DNA of 58,231 nt, from positions 1 through 58,231 of the forward strand of contig NZ_JAJAEO010000171.1 of the NCBI RefSeq assembly GCF_020447225.1. The letters run 5' to 3'. Positions 24,451 through 32,728 of the stretch are shown here, one piece after another (within the stretch, counting starts at the first letter, position 1; each line of letters opens with the position of its first letter). The notes under the pieces are model-generated. The model made no database searches. It was not told where the DNA came from and saw nothing but the letters and a program-made list of their open reading frames with translations. The translations under genes were made by a program, and so were the position numbers. The stretch comes from Methylophaga pinxianii. GTDB taxonomy: Bacteria > Pseudomonadota > Gammaproteobacteria > Nitrosococcales > Methylophagaceae.

Positions 24451-25803
24451 ATGGAAACGTTACCAAACATGCAAAACGAACATAACCAGTCACAAAACCA
24501 AGATGTGTTGACGTCACTGAATAAAGACATCAAAAAATTCACACGATTGGGATGGGGCATCGTTATTGCCGGTTTTGGCGGCTTTTTGATTTGGGCCTCA
24601 ATAGCACCGTTAGATCAGGGTGTGCCGCTTAATGGCAAAGTTTCTGTCGCTACCAAAAAGAAAGCTGTTCAATATCAGGATGGCGGTACTGTGGAAGACA
24701 TTTTAGTTAAGGAAGGCGATCTGGTGATGGCGGGTGAGGTGCTGGTGCGGATGAATAGCATTCAAGCCAGAGCCAATGCCGAGACCAATCGCGTGCAGTA
24801 TTACATTGCCAAAGCCACCGAAGCGAGATTGATTGCTGAAAGAGATGATTTGGACACCATTGAGTTTCCCCAAATGCTGAAAGAGGTGGTGGATTACCCG
24901 CGTATTTCTAATTATTTGGGAGCACAAACCGAAATATTTACCTCGCGAAGAAGCACCTTACAAAGTGAATTATCGGTCATTGATGAAAATATTAAGGGAT
25001 TGATCTCTAAAGCCGAAGGATTACAAGCTTCACGGGAAAATAAACTGGCGCAATTAACTTTTCTTAATGAACAGTTGACAGGAATTCGAGAACTGGAAAA
25101 AGAGGGTTATGTTGCTCGCAATCGCTTGCTGGAACTCGAACAGACGGTGGCTCAGATTAATGCGACTATCTCAGAAGATGAGGGCAATATTGCACAGGCC
25201 CGCAGTCAGGTGGCTGAGCTGAAATTGAGTCAGCTCAAATTGCGTCAGGAATATAAAGCTGAGGTACGTGAGCAGCTCTCGGAAGTTCAAAAACAGGTTG
25301 ATGCACTCGGCAACCAGCTAACTGGCCTTGATTACGATCTGGAAAAGGTATTGGTGAGGGCACCGGTGTCGGGAACGGTGGTGGGCATGAATGTGTTTAC
25401 CGAAGGTGCCGTGGTCGCGCCCGGTTTTACCATGATGGAAATCGTGCCCAGAGACGACAGTCTGGTGGTCGAAGGGCAACTGGCGGTGCATCTGATTGAT
25501 AAAGTCAGCCCCGGCTTGCCCGTTGAGCTGATGTTCACCGCATTTAATCGAAACCTGACGCCACATATTCCGGGTGAGGTAACACGGGTTTCAGCCGACC
25601 GATTAATGGATGAGGTCACCGGATCTCCTTATTACCAGTTGATTGCCAAGGTCTCGCCCGAAGGCATTGATATGATGCCGGATTTGAGGTTACAACCCGG
25701 CATGCCAGTTGAGATGTTTGTCAAAACCGGCGAGCGGACCATGCTGAATTATCTGCTTAAGCCGATTATTGATCGTCTCAAACTTTCCATGTCAGAAGAG
25801 TAG
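24451..25803 (+). CDS. Type I secretion membrane-fusion protein (HlyD/PrtE family)
   Basis: About 450 residues. A short cytoplasmic tail is followed by one membrane helix (GWGIVIAGFGGFLIWASIAP). Next come a split biotinyl-lipoyl-like domain (AVQYQDGGTVEDILVKEGD, then VLVRAPVSGTVVGMNVFTEG), a long coiled-coil hairpin between about 130 and 300 and a beta-barrel domain. It bridges the ABC protein to TolC. The start is uncertain: TTG 24439, ATG 24451 and ATG 24469 are all in frame and none has a strong ribosome site; the first overlaps the ABC gene by 8 bases. Confidence 0.93.
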   Translation: METLPNMQNEHNQSQNQDVLTSLNKDIKKFTRLGWGIVIAGFGGFLIWASIAPLDQGVPLNGKVSVATKKKAVQYQDGGTVEDILVKEGDLVMAGEVLVRMNSIQARANAETNRVQYYIAKATEARLIAERDDLDTIEFPQMLKEVVDYPRISNYLGAQTEIFTSRRSTLQSELSVIDENIKGLISKAEGLQASRENKLAQLTFLNEQLTGIRELEKEGYVARNRLLELEQTVAQINATISEDEGNIAQARSQVAELKLSQLKLRQEYKAEVREQLSEVQKQVDALGNQLTGLDYDLEKVLVRAPVSGTVVGMNVFTEGAVVAPGFTMMEIVPRDDSLVVEGQLAVHLIDKVSPGLPVELMFTAFNRNLTPHIPGEVTRVSADRLMDEVTGSPYYQLIAKVSPEGIDMMPDLRLQPGMPVEMFVKTGERTMLNYLLKPIIDRLKLSMSEE

Positions 25804-25810
25804 CTTACCC

Positions 25811-27142
25811 ATGTGGTTTTTGGTTAAACGTCTCAGTCTGTTTGTTTGCTGTCTGTTCAGCATGCCTGCAGCGCAAGCTATCAACCTGATTGAAGCGTAT
25901 ACCTTAGCTCGTGATAATGACCCGACATTCCAAGCCGCATTTTATGCCCATCAGGCAGGTCAGGAGTTTAAAGCGCTTGGCCGTTCCAATCTGTTACCTG
26001 TGATTACAGCAAGTTATTCGCGATATAAAAATCACGCAGATATTGAATTTGAGAATAGCCTGATCAGCCGCACCGAAGAAAGAGATTACGCCAGTCAGAC
26101 GGCCTCAGTGCAGTTACGCCAACCGTTGATCAATTTTGATGGCTATGCGCGCTATAAACAGGGTGTGGCACAAACGGCGTTGAGTGATCAAGAGTTTGCC
26201 ATCCGTGAGCAGGAACTGATTTTGCGTGTTTTCAATCGCTATGCGGCTGTTTTATATGCTGAAGATATGTTGGGCTTAGCCAAAACCAAAAGGGCCGCTT
26301 ATGCCGCACAAAAACAGGCAAATCTGTTTATGTTTGAAAATGGCGAAGGCACCAAAACCGATATTCTGGAATCCCAGGCGAAATTTGATCTGGCAGAGGC
26401 GGATATCGTCGAAGCACAGAATATTCTGACCGATGCCCGAGCCACATTGAATAAGGTTTTAGGCCGTAAGGTTGACGAGATACAGCCATTAATTGAAGAT
26501 TTTGCCACACTGCCCGTTGAGCCAATAAACCTGGAGCAATGGGAGTTTCTCGCACTTAAAAGTAACCTTGAGCTGGCGGCTCAACGACACAGCCTTGAAG
26601 TGGCCGAACAAGAGGTCAATCGCAGTAAAGCCGCTTATATGCCCCGATTGGATGCTGTGATGAGTTGGAATAATAATGTTTCTGACACTACTAACACGTA
26701 TAACCAAGACGCCACAGTCAACTCAATAGGTTTGCAATTTACCTTACCAATTTATTCCGGTGGCGCGACGCCTGCCCGGGTCAGTCAATCCAAAGCAAAT
26801 CTGCTTAAAGCCAAAGCCGAGTTTGATGAAAAAGCCAATGCCGTCATCATCGAACTGCAAAAACAATTCAACCTGGTTCTGGATTCTAAACTGAGATTAA
26901 CGGCATTAACTACGGCGGTTAATTCAGCACAGTTGCTGGTGACTGCGACTCATAAAAGTATCAAAGGTGGCACCCGAACCAATATTGATGTGCTGAATGC
27001 TGAAAGCCAGCTTTTTGAAGCCAAAGGCGATTTGTTACTGGCCCGTTATAACTATTTGCAAAGTTATCTGAATCTTAAAAAAGTCGTAGGAACATTAGGA
27101 TTTGATGATCTGCAAATAGTCGCCGCCCGATTTCAAAATTGA
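25811..27142 (+). CDS. TolC-family outer-membrane channel of the type I exporter
   Basis: About 443 residues with a signal peptide (KRLSLFVCCLFSMPAAQA) and two outer-membrane-efflux repeats (INLIEAYTLARDNDPTFQAA; NVDVLNAESQ-like INIDVLNAESQLFEAK region near the end). It forms the trimeric exit duct. ATG 25811 was chosen because the signal peptide begins there, 7 bases after the fusion-protein stop. Having its own TolC suggests the exporter is self-contained. Confidence 0.93.
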   Translation: MWFLVKRLSLFVCCLFSMPAAQAINLIEAYTLARDNDPTFQAAFYAHQAGQEFKALGRSNLLPVITASYSRYKNHADIEFENSLISRTEERDYASQTASVQLRQPLINFDGYARYKQGVAQTALSDQEFAIREQELILRVFNRYAAVLYAEDMLGLAKTKRAAYAAQKQANLFMFENGEGTKTDILESQAKFDLAEADIVEAQNILTDARATLNKVLGRKVDEIQPLIEDFATLPVEPINLEQWEFLALKSNLELAAQRHSLEVAEQEVNRSKAAYMPRLDAVMSWNNNVSDTTNTYNQDATVNSIGLQFTLPIYSGGATPARVSQSKANLLKAKAEFDEKANAVIIELQKQFNLVLDSKLRLTALTTAVNSAQLLVTATHKSIKGGTRTNIDVLNAESQLFEAKGDLLLARYNYLQSYLNLKKVVGTLGFDDLQIVAARFQN

Positions 27143-27322
27143 TTAGAAAATCCAATAACGTATAACAGTGCAGTTCGGATCATATATAAAACAATAGCTT
27201 GCTAATCATGTGCGTGTAAGACTTAAACAGCAAATAAAGGATATTTTCCCTTTAACATTTAGCGTTTTTTAGCTAGAAAGGCTGATGCAAAGCGAAATTA
27301 TTTTAGGTCTCGTTAAATTTTT

Positions 27323-27380
27323 TCAAAAATAAGTTCAAAAATAATTGTCACTTTTGCATTTTCAATTGGCATAGATAATA
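27323..27380 (+). promoter_or_regulatory. Candidate ECF-sigma promoter of exbB-exbD-tonB (58-bp repeat, copy B)
   Basis: The second copy of the 58-bp element found at 6467-6524, 51 of 58 positions identical and ungapped. TTGTCACTTT is at 27345-27354 and ATTGGCATAG at 27365-27374. Here the distance to the start codon is 150 bases, leaving a long leader. The conserved block spacing in two otherwise unrelated intergenic regions argues for a functional promoter. Confidence 0.8.
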
Positions 27381-27530
27381 AGGAAACAGATAAACCTGCC
27401 AATTATGGAGGTAATGTCCGCTGATAAATATTCTAAAAGTTTGGTGTTCTGAGACGGATTAATCCGTAAATCATCAAGCTTTAAACCTTACGACCTTGTT
27501 TTTACATTCACAACAAAGGAAAGCGTTTTT

Positions 27531-28214
27531 ATGGATTCAGTGCCAGATATAGTTGATGCGGTACTTATTTTTCTCGCATTTTTATCGGTCCTGATCTGGG
27601 CTGTAGCTATCACCAAATTTGTTGTTTTCTATCGTAATACCGGTCATGACCGACATTTTTTAAGGCAGTTTTCGCAGATAAAACATATTGATGAATTGCC
27701 GGCGGTTGTCTCATCTACCAAAGGCCGTTTATCACGCGTGTGTCAGGCTGGATTAGCTGAATTTTCGTCATTGCAAGAAATGAACACGGTGTTTTTGCCA
27801 GAAGACAGACAGCAAATATTGCTGCATGCCCTTCGCCAGCAAGCACATATCGAACAAACTCGGATGGAAAATGGCTTATCCATACTGGCCAGCGTTGGTT
27901 CTACTGCACCGTTTATCGGTTTGTTTGGTACGGTGTGGGGAATCATGAATGCGCTTAAAGCCATCACAGCAACCGGCTCAGCCAGTCTGGATGTGGTGGC
28001 CGGGCCAATTGGTGAAGCGTTGATTGCCACGGCTGTCGGTATTGCTACGGCGGTGCCTGCTGTTCTGGCTTATAACTATTTCCTGCGGAAGGTACGTCTT
28101 TCAGTCGCGACGATGGATAACTTTGCTTCAGCGTTTCAGTTATTAGTGCTGAAATCCGGTGGTCAATCTGATGGAATAAGTCGAGCTAAAAATTCAGACA
28201 ACGGTTTTCAATAA
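27531..28214 (+). CDS. exbB: ExbB/MotA-TolQ-type proton channel protein
   Basis: 227 residues with three membrane helices (about 10-30, 120-142, 160-185) and the family core GLSILASVGSTAPFIGLFGT plus VWGIMNAL and EALIATAVGIATAVPAVLAYN. ExbB pentamers with ExbD use the proton gradient to drive TonB. First gene of a three-gene unit behind promoter copy B; probably dedicated to the receptor of this locus. Confidence 0.96.
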   Translation: MDSVPDIVDAVLIFLAFLSVLIWAVAITKFVVFYRNTGHDRHFLRQFSQIKHIDELPAVVSSTKGRLSRVCQAGLAEFSSLQEMNTVFLPEDRQQILLHALRQQAHIEQTRMENGLSILASVGSTAPFIGLFGTVWGIMNALKAITATGSASLDVVAGPIGEALIATAVGIATAVPAVLAYNYFLRKVRLSVATMDNFASAFQLLVLKSGGQSDGISRAKNSDNGFQ

Positions 28215-28268
28215 AAATCTAACGATCATTGTAGAAGTAACCGTCTTAACTTTGTAAGGAATTCCGTT

Positions 28269-28679
28269 ATGGCAATGAATATGGGTAGTGATGACGCTGC
28301 CATGAGTGAAATCAATGTGACACCTTTAGTAGACGTTATGTTGGTATTGCTGACCATTTTTATCGTTACCGCGCCATTATTAACTAACGCAGTACCGGTT
28401 AATCTTCCCAAAGCGACTTCTGATCTCTCACTAACGCAGCCAAATACCATCAGTATCAGTGTGACAGATGATGGCACGGTCTATTTTACCGATGAGGCCG
28501 TTTCTCAAGAGGATCTTGATCTGCGATTACTGCAGACGGCAGAAAATGCTGACAGCACGGTTGAAATTTTTGCTGATGAAAAAGCTGAATACGGACAAGT
28601 CGCCAAAGTGATGGCTGCTATTCAGCGGGCGGGTATCACTAAATTCACGTTTGTGATGCAGCCTGAGACGATTAATTAA
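28269..28679 (+). CDS. exbD: ExbD biopolymer transport protein
   Basis: 136 residues. One membrane helix carries the essential aspartate (INVTPLVDVMLVLLTIFIV; Asp in PLVDVML), followed by the periplasmic ExbD domain (ISVTDDGTVYFTDEAVS). It partners ExbB and TonB. AAGGA precedes ATG 28269; in-frame ATGs shortly after are less well placed. Confidence 0.96.
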   Translation: MAMNMGSDDAAMSEINVTPLVDVMLVLLTIFIVTAPLLTNAVPVNLPKATSDLSLTQPNTISISVTDDGTVYFTDEAVSQEDLDLRLLQTAENADSTVEIFADEKAEYGQVAKVMAAIQRAGITKFTFVMQPETIN

Positions 28680-28718
28680 CCATGGTCTATTGGCAAAATA
28701 AATTTGTGAATAACTGAG

Positions 28719-29717
28719 ATGACAACCCTGGTTCCAGATTTTTCATCAACCCAGGCCATCGGCTCTGACCGAATGATTCCTGGGTTTTTGCTGGCCCTAT
28801 TAATACATATTGGTTTGGTTCTGTTGTTTTTGCCAGCCATGGAATATTCGCCATCGGCAGCCCCTATGCGAATTGCTGTTCAAGTGACGCAGCTTCAAGA
28901 AGAAGTTGAACCGGTAGATGAAGAGCCCGAAATAGTTGAACCAGAGCCGATTCCAGAACCAGTTGAGCTGATAAAACCACCCGTTACGGATAAACAAATC
29001 CTTATCGCCAAAGACGCTACGCCCCCAGAGCCCGAAGAATTGGTTGTGCTTGAGCCAGTACCAGAAGAAGTGGTGGCAGAGGTCAAACCGATTGAACCAC
29101 CACCCGAACCCGAACCGGTAAAACCTGAACCGAAAAAAGTCGAAAAGCCTAAACCAAAGGTTGAACCCAAGCCGGAAAAACCGAAAGTTATTGATAAGCC
29201 AAAACAGGAATTACCGATAGCCGAACCGAAAGTTGCCGAAGTGGTTGAGCCTGACAAGCCCGTCCCTGATAAACCTATAAATGAAGAGGTAGCGGAAATA
29301 TCTCCGTTGCCATCGTCTACGGTTAGTTCAGAGAATGCCTTATCAACCAGCAAGACGGTCAACGCCAGCGGTGATAACCCCAACGAAGACAATAGAGGCG
29401 GAGCAGATGAAGTCGATCGTAACGAAGCCTGGAAAGGTTACGGGCAATTGCTTTACGCCATGGTTTCCAAGAATAAAAAATACCCCCAACAAGCAATTCG
29501 CCGTAATTTGGAAGGCATTGTTATGGTCAGCGTCCGGTTTGATAAAGGCGAAATGGTAGAAATAAACATCATAGGACAAGGCAGCGGCCATCAAGTCCTG
29601 GATAGAGCTGCCCGCGAGATGTTAGAAAAAGCCGTAAGAGAATTACCCGTGAAAGGCAATTTGTCGAATAAGTCGTTTACCGTCGTCGTGCCAGTGGATT
29701 TCAAGTTAACAGGGTAG
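28719..29717 (+). CDS. tonB: TonB energy-transducing protein
   Basis: 332 residues, longer than the classical 239-residue E. coli protein. An N-terminal membrane anchor (GFLLALLIHIGLVLLFLPAM) is followed by a long Pro/Glu/Lys linker (about 65-200) able to span the periplasm and the usual C-terminal domain (YPQQAIRRNLEGIVMVSVRF; GHQVLDRAAREMLEKAVREL). It contacts the TonB box of the receptor. Third gene behind promoter copy B. A dedicated TonB recalls HasB of the haemophore system. Confidence 0.95.
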   Translation: MTTLVPDFSSTQAIGSDRMIPGFLLALLIHIGLVLLFLPAMEYSPSAAPMRIAVQVTQLQEEVEPVDEEPEIVEPEPIPEPVELIKPPVTDKQILIAKDATPPEPEELVVLEPVPEEVVAEVKPIEPPPEPEPVKPEPKKVEKPKPKVEPKPEKPKVIDKPKQELPIAEPKVAEVVEPDKPVPDKPINEEVAEISPLPSSTVSSENALSTSKTVNASGDNPNEDNRGGADEVDRNEAWKGYGQLLYAMVSKNKKYPQQAIRRNLEGIVMVSVRFDKGEMVEINIIGQGSGHQVLDRAAREMLEKAVRELPVKGNLSNKSFTVVVPVDFKLTG

Positions 29718-29886
29718 TTTGAAAGCTGAACGTTCCAGGTTCCTATTTTGGCAATGGCAATACAAACTAAAGCAGCTATCAAACTAGTTATGGAGCCTGA
29801 CAATGAAATAGGTTTAGTTTTAATCCGGTAATTAATATCCTTAACGACTATATTTGATAAGACACTATTCTCAAGGACGGCTTTAA

Positions 29887-30606
29887 ATGGAATTTTTATT
29901 CATATTACTCTTATTCGTCTTCGCAATAGTCATATACAAACTCTCTGGACTTAGTGGGCTGAAATCCGATCTACCTAATCCAAAAAAGTATCCCTACTTT
30001 AAAAATACAGCTTTACTTACCCCCGCAGAAATATCCTTCCGACATAGCTTAAAAATTGTTGTCGGAAACTCTTATGATATTAATGCTAAAGTCCGTCTGG
30101 CTGATCTTATTTCAGTGCATAAAGGATTACCGAAGTCTGAATGGTCTAGAGCTTTTAATCAGATAAAAGCAAAGCATGTGGATTTTGTGCTGGTTGATAA
30201 AATAACTACAGAAATTCTATGTGGTATTGAACTGGATGACTCTTCTCACAATACCCCTAAAAGACAACAGCGTGATGGCTTTGTGGAAGCGGCGTTAAAA
30301 AGAGCCAATCTGCCGTTACTTAGGTTCAAAGCTGAGCATACATATAGTTCTAAAGAGATTGAGCAGGCAATTAATTCGATTTTAAATACAGCACCCATAA
30401 CTGCATCTACAGATAGTGAAGAGATAAAAATTCGAATTGAACCAGAGTTGGATATCAGCGAAACCGATGAATCAATTACGAACAAATGTCCACAATGCAA
30501 TGCTGAATTAGTTGAGCGACAAGCATTAAAAGGTCGTCATATTGGAGTTAAATTTTTAGGTTGCTCTAACTTCCCCCAATGCCGCTTTCGTAAAGTGATT
30601 GGATAA
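29887..30606 (+). CDS. DUF2726 protein with topoisomerase-type zinc ribbon
   Basis: 239 residues: an N-terminal membrane helix (FLFILLLFVFAIVIYKL), a DUF2726 domain at about 40-165 with the nuclease-like signature FVLVDKITTEILCGIELDD, and a C-terminal four-cysteine zinc ribbon (CPQC, then LGCSNFPQCRF) like those at the end of bacterial topoisomerase I. DUF2726 is thought to belong to the restriction-endonuclease-like fold; the role is unknown. It is separate from the TonB unit (169-base gap). Confidence 0.85.
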   Translation: MEFLFILLLFVFAIVIYKLSGLSGLKSDLPNPKKYPYFKNTALLTPAEISFRHSLKIVVGNSYDINAKVRLADLISVHKGLPKSEWSRAFNQIKAKHVDFVLVDKITTEILCGIELDDSSHNTPKRQQRDGFVEAALKRANLPLLRFKAEHTYSSKEIEQAINSILNTAPITASTDSEEIKIRIEPELDISETDESITNKCPQCNAELVERQALKGRHIGVKFLGCSNFPQCRFRKVIG

Positions 30607-30808
30607 GATAACAGAAAAACAATACCTAACTCTTCACGGAATAAGCTTCTAGGAGGTATCAGAACAGCGATATGCTCTCAATCAGCTGAACATCTAATAG
30701 AGCAGTGTGAGTTGAAACCGATGACTACACTTCGGCTACTGCTCAAACGCTGAAAACAAAAAAGCAGCTACCAAATTAATGATAACTGCTTGATTGTATT
30801 TCAATTTT

Positions 30809-30885
30809 TGGTGCGCCTGGCACGATTCGAACGTGCGACCGCCTGGTTCGTAGCCAGGTACTCTATCCAGCTGAGCTACAGGCGC
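30809..30885 (-). tRNA. tRNA-Arg (anticodon ACG)
   Basis: On the minus strand a complete cloverleaf begins GCGCCTG and ends with encoded CCA. The anticodon arm is CCTGG-CTACGAA-CCAGG, giving ACG, and the T arm contains GTTCGAATC. Length 77. Confidence 0.97.
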
Positions 30886-30947
30886 TTTAAAGCGTGAAAT
30901 TGTACTGTTTTTTACTGATTATCACAAGGATAAAATCAGAAAAAAAA

Positions 30948-31037
30948 TGGCGGAGAGCGAGGGATTCGAACCCTCGATAGGGGTTAACCTATACGCCCTT
31001 AGCAGGGGCGCGCCTTCAGCCACTCGGCCAGCTCTCC
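30948..31037 (-). tRNA. tRNA-Ser (anticodon GCT)
   Basis: A 90-base minus-strand tRNA with a long variable arm, as expected for serine. It begins GGAGAGCTGGCC, has anticodon loop CTGCTAA (GCT) between CGCCC and GGGCG, a T loop of GTTCGAATC and an encoded CCA end. Confidence 0.97.
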
Positions 31038-31091
31038 ATCAAGCCGGCCATTATACCAGCTATGATGATTTTGGCTAGTCGAATTACTCAA

Positions 31092-31277
31092 TTAACCAGC
31101 GTTTGATTGATCTTTTTCTGCTTGAATCCGATCGTAGATCTCTTCACGATGTACTGTGACATCTTTTGGTGCATCAACACCGATTCTTACTTGATTACCT
31201 TTGACACCAAGTACGTTTACAACAACATCATCACCGATGATGAGTGATTCTCCAACGCGACGTGTAAGTATTAACAT
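31092..31277 (-). CDS. csrA: Carbon storage regulator CsrA/RsmA
   Basis: 61 residues beginning [17 protein letters not shown] and containing [20 protein letters not shown], a textbook CsrA. It binds GGA motifs in mRNA leaders and controls translation and stability of carbon, motility and biofilm genes. It lies in the common gammaproteobacterial order between lysC and tRNA-Ser, with a 227-base upstream gap that probably holds its promoters. Confidence 0.98.
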   Translation of the reverse strand: MLILTRRVGESLIIGDDVVVNVLGVKGNQVRIGVDAPKDVTVHREEIYDRIQAEKDQSNAG

Positions 31278-31451
31278 TGTTATTCCCCTTGCAGTATAAA
31301 TTCTGGCACCGAGGGGGATGAGGAGATGACTCCTTTCGTTAAGCTTGGCCTCGTGCCAGTTCCGTTTATTTCCTTTTGGAAGATCTTTGCCTTCCTTCCT
31401 TTATGACCGCGTTGGACAAAAAATTATCCGCGTATCAAATGTGCAAAAAGT

Positions 31452-31497
31452 ATATCAGGATAGTTACACCTAATCGATAGGAAAAACTTCCTGATAT
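31452..31497 (-). terminator. Inverted repeat downstream of lysC
   Basis: A perfect 9-base inverted repeat (ATATCAGGA / TCCTGATAT) flanks a 28-base loop just after the lysC stop. It may end the recA-recX-alaS-lysC transcript. The long loop and the T-run placed inside it make it a weak terminator prediction. Confidence 0.35.
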
Positions 31498-31504
31498 CAA
31501 TGGT

Positions 31505-32725
31505 TTAGTTAGCCTGTTCCAGCTTGAACGCCTTGTGTAGAGCTCTGACGCCTAATTCTAAATATTTTTCATTGACCACAACAGAGATTTTTATCTCTGA
31601 AGTGGAGATCATACTGATATTAATATTCTCTTTAGCGAGCGTTTCAAACATGGTGCTGGCAATCCCTGCATGTGAACGCATTCCAACGCCGACTAAAGAA
31701 ATTTTAGCGATATGCTCATCACCGGTGACTTCACGTGCACCCAATGAAACAGCGGTTTCTTTGAGCAGTTTCAACGCAGTTTGATAATCATTGCGGTGAA
31801 CGGTAAAGGTGAAGTCGGTTGTGGAATCATGGCCAGTGTTTTGGATGATCATATCGACTTCAATATTCTGCTTGGCGATCGGACCCAAAATTTTATGTGC
31901 GACACCTGGTTGATCAGGCACGCCTAAAATAGTTAGTTTTGCCTCATCGCGATTAAAGGCAATACCTGAAATAAGCGCTTGTTCCATTGAGGGTTCCTCA
32001 GACGTAATTAATGTGCCGCCACCTTCGGTGAAAGATGAAAGTACGCGTAAAGGCACGTTGTATTTTCCCGCAAATTCGACCGAGCGGATTTGCAAAACTT
32101 TGGCGCCCAGACTGGCCATCTCGAGCATTTCTTCAAAAGTAATACGATCGAGTCGGCGTGCTTCCGGGACGACGCGTGGATCGGTGGTATACACCCCATC
32201 CACATCGGTATAAATCTGACATTCATCCGCTTTCAATGCGGCAGCCAAGGCGACTGCAGTCGTATCAGAACCACCACGGCCGAGCGTGGTGATATTGCCT
32301 TGCTCATCACAACCCTGAAATCCGGCGACAACAACGACTTTGCCTTCGGCCAGATCCTGACGCATTTTTTCGTCATCGATCTGCATGATGCGCGCTTTAT
32401 TATGTGCATCGTCAGTCAGGATTTTGACTTGAGAGCCGGTATAGGACTGAGCGGGCATGCCCATTTGTTGCAATGTCATGCTGAGCAGGGCGATAGTCAC
32501 CTGTTCACCGGTTGACAATAAAACATCCAGCTCACGGCCGCGTGGATCGGGATTAATTTCCTTTGCCAATGCCAGTAAACGATTGGTTTCACCGCTCATC
32601 GCCGAAACAACCACGACGATATCGTGGCCGTCGTTGCGATATTGGATAACTTTCTTAGCGACTTCCTGAATTCGTTCAACAGAACCGACTGAAGTGCCGC
32701 CGTATTTTTGTACGATAAGTGCCAT
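31505..32725 (-). CDS. lysC: Aspartate kinase
   Basis: 406 residues, the usual length of a monofunctional feedback-regulated aspartokinase. It has the kinase signature [11 protein letters not shown], the amino-acid kinase core ([35 protein letters not shown]) and two C-terminal ACT domains ([35 protein letters not shown]) for lysine/threonine control. It catalyses the first step of lysine, threonine and methionine synthesis. Three bases after alaS, so in one operon. Confidence 0.97.
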   Translation of the reverse strand: MALIVQKYGGTSVGSVERIQEVAKKVIQYRNDGHDIVVVVSAMSGETNRLLALAKEINPDPRGRELDVLLSTGEQVTIALLSMTLQQMGMPAQSYTGSQVKILTDDAHNKARIMQIDDEKMRQDLAEGKVVVVAGFQGCDEQGNITTLGRGGSDTTAVALAAALKADECQIYTDVDGVYTTDPRVVPEARRLDRITFEEMLEMASLGAKVLQIRSVEFAGKYNVPLRVLSSFTEGGGTLITSEEPSMEQALISGIAFNRDEAKLTILGVPDQPGVAHKILGPIAKQNIEVDMIIQNTGHDSTTDFTFTVHRNDYQTALKLLKETAVSLGAREVTGDEHIAKISLVGVGMRSHAGIASTMFETLAKENINISMISTSEIKISVVVNEKYLELGVRALHKAFKLEQAN

Positions 32726-32728
32726 GAC

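Noticed and set aside
27404-27451. 15-codon leader peptide frame before exbB
   Set aside because: No well-spaced ribosome binding site and no regulatory codon pattern; the GGAGG lies inside it.
28895-29392. Long minus-strand frame rich in Ser, Gly and Thr
   Set aside because: Mirror of the Pro/Glu/Lys linker codons of tonB.
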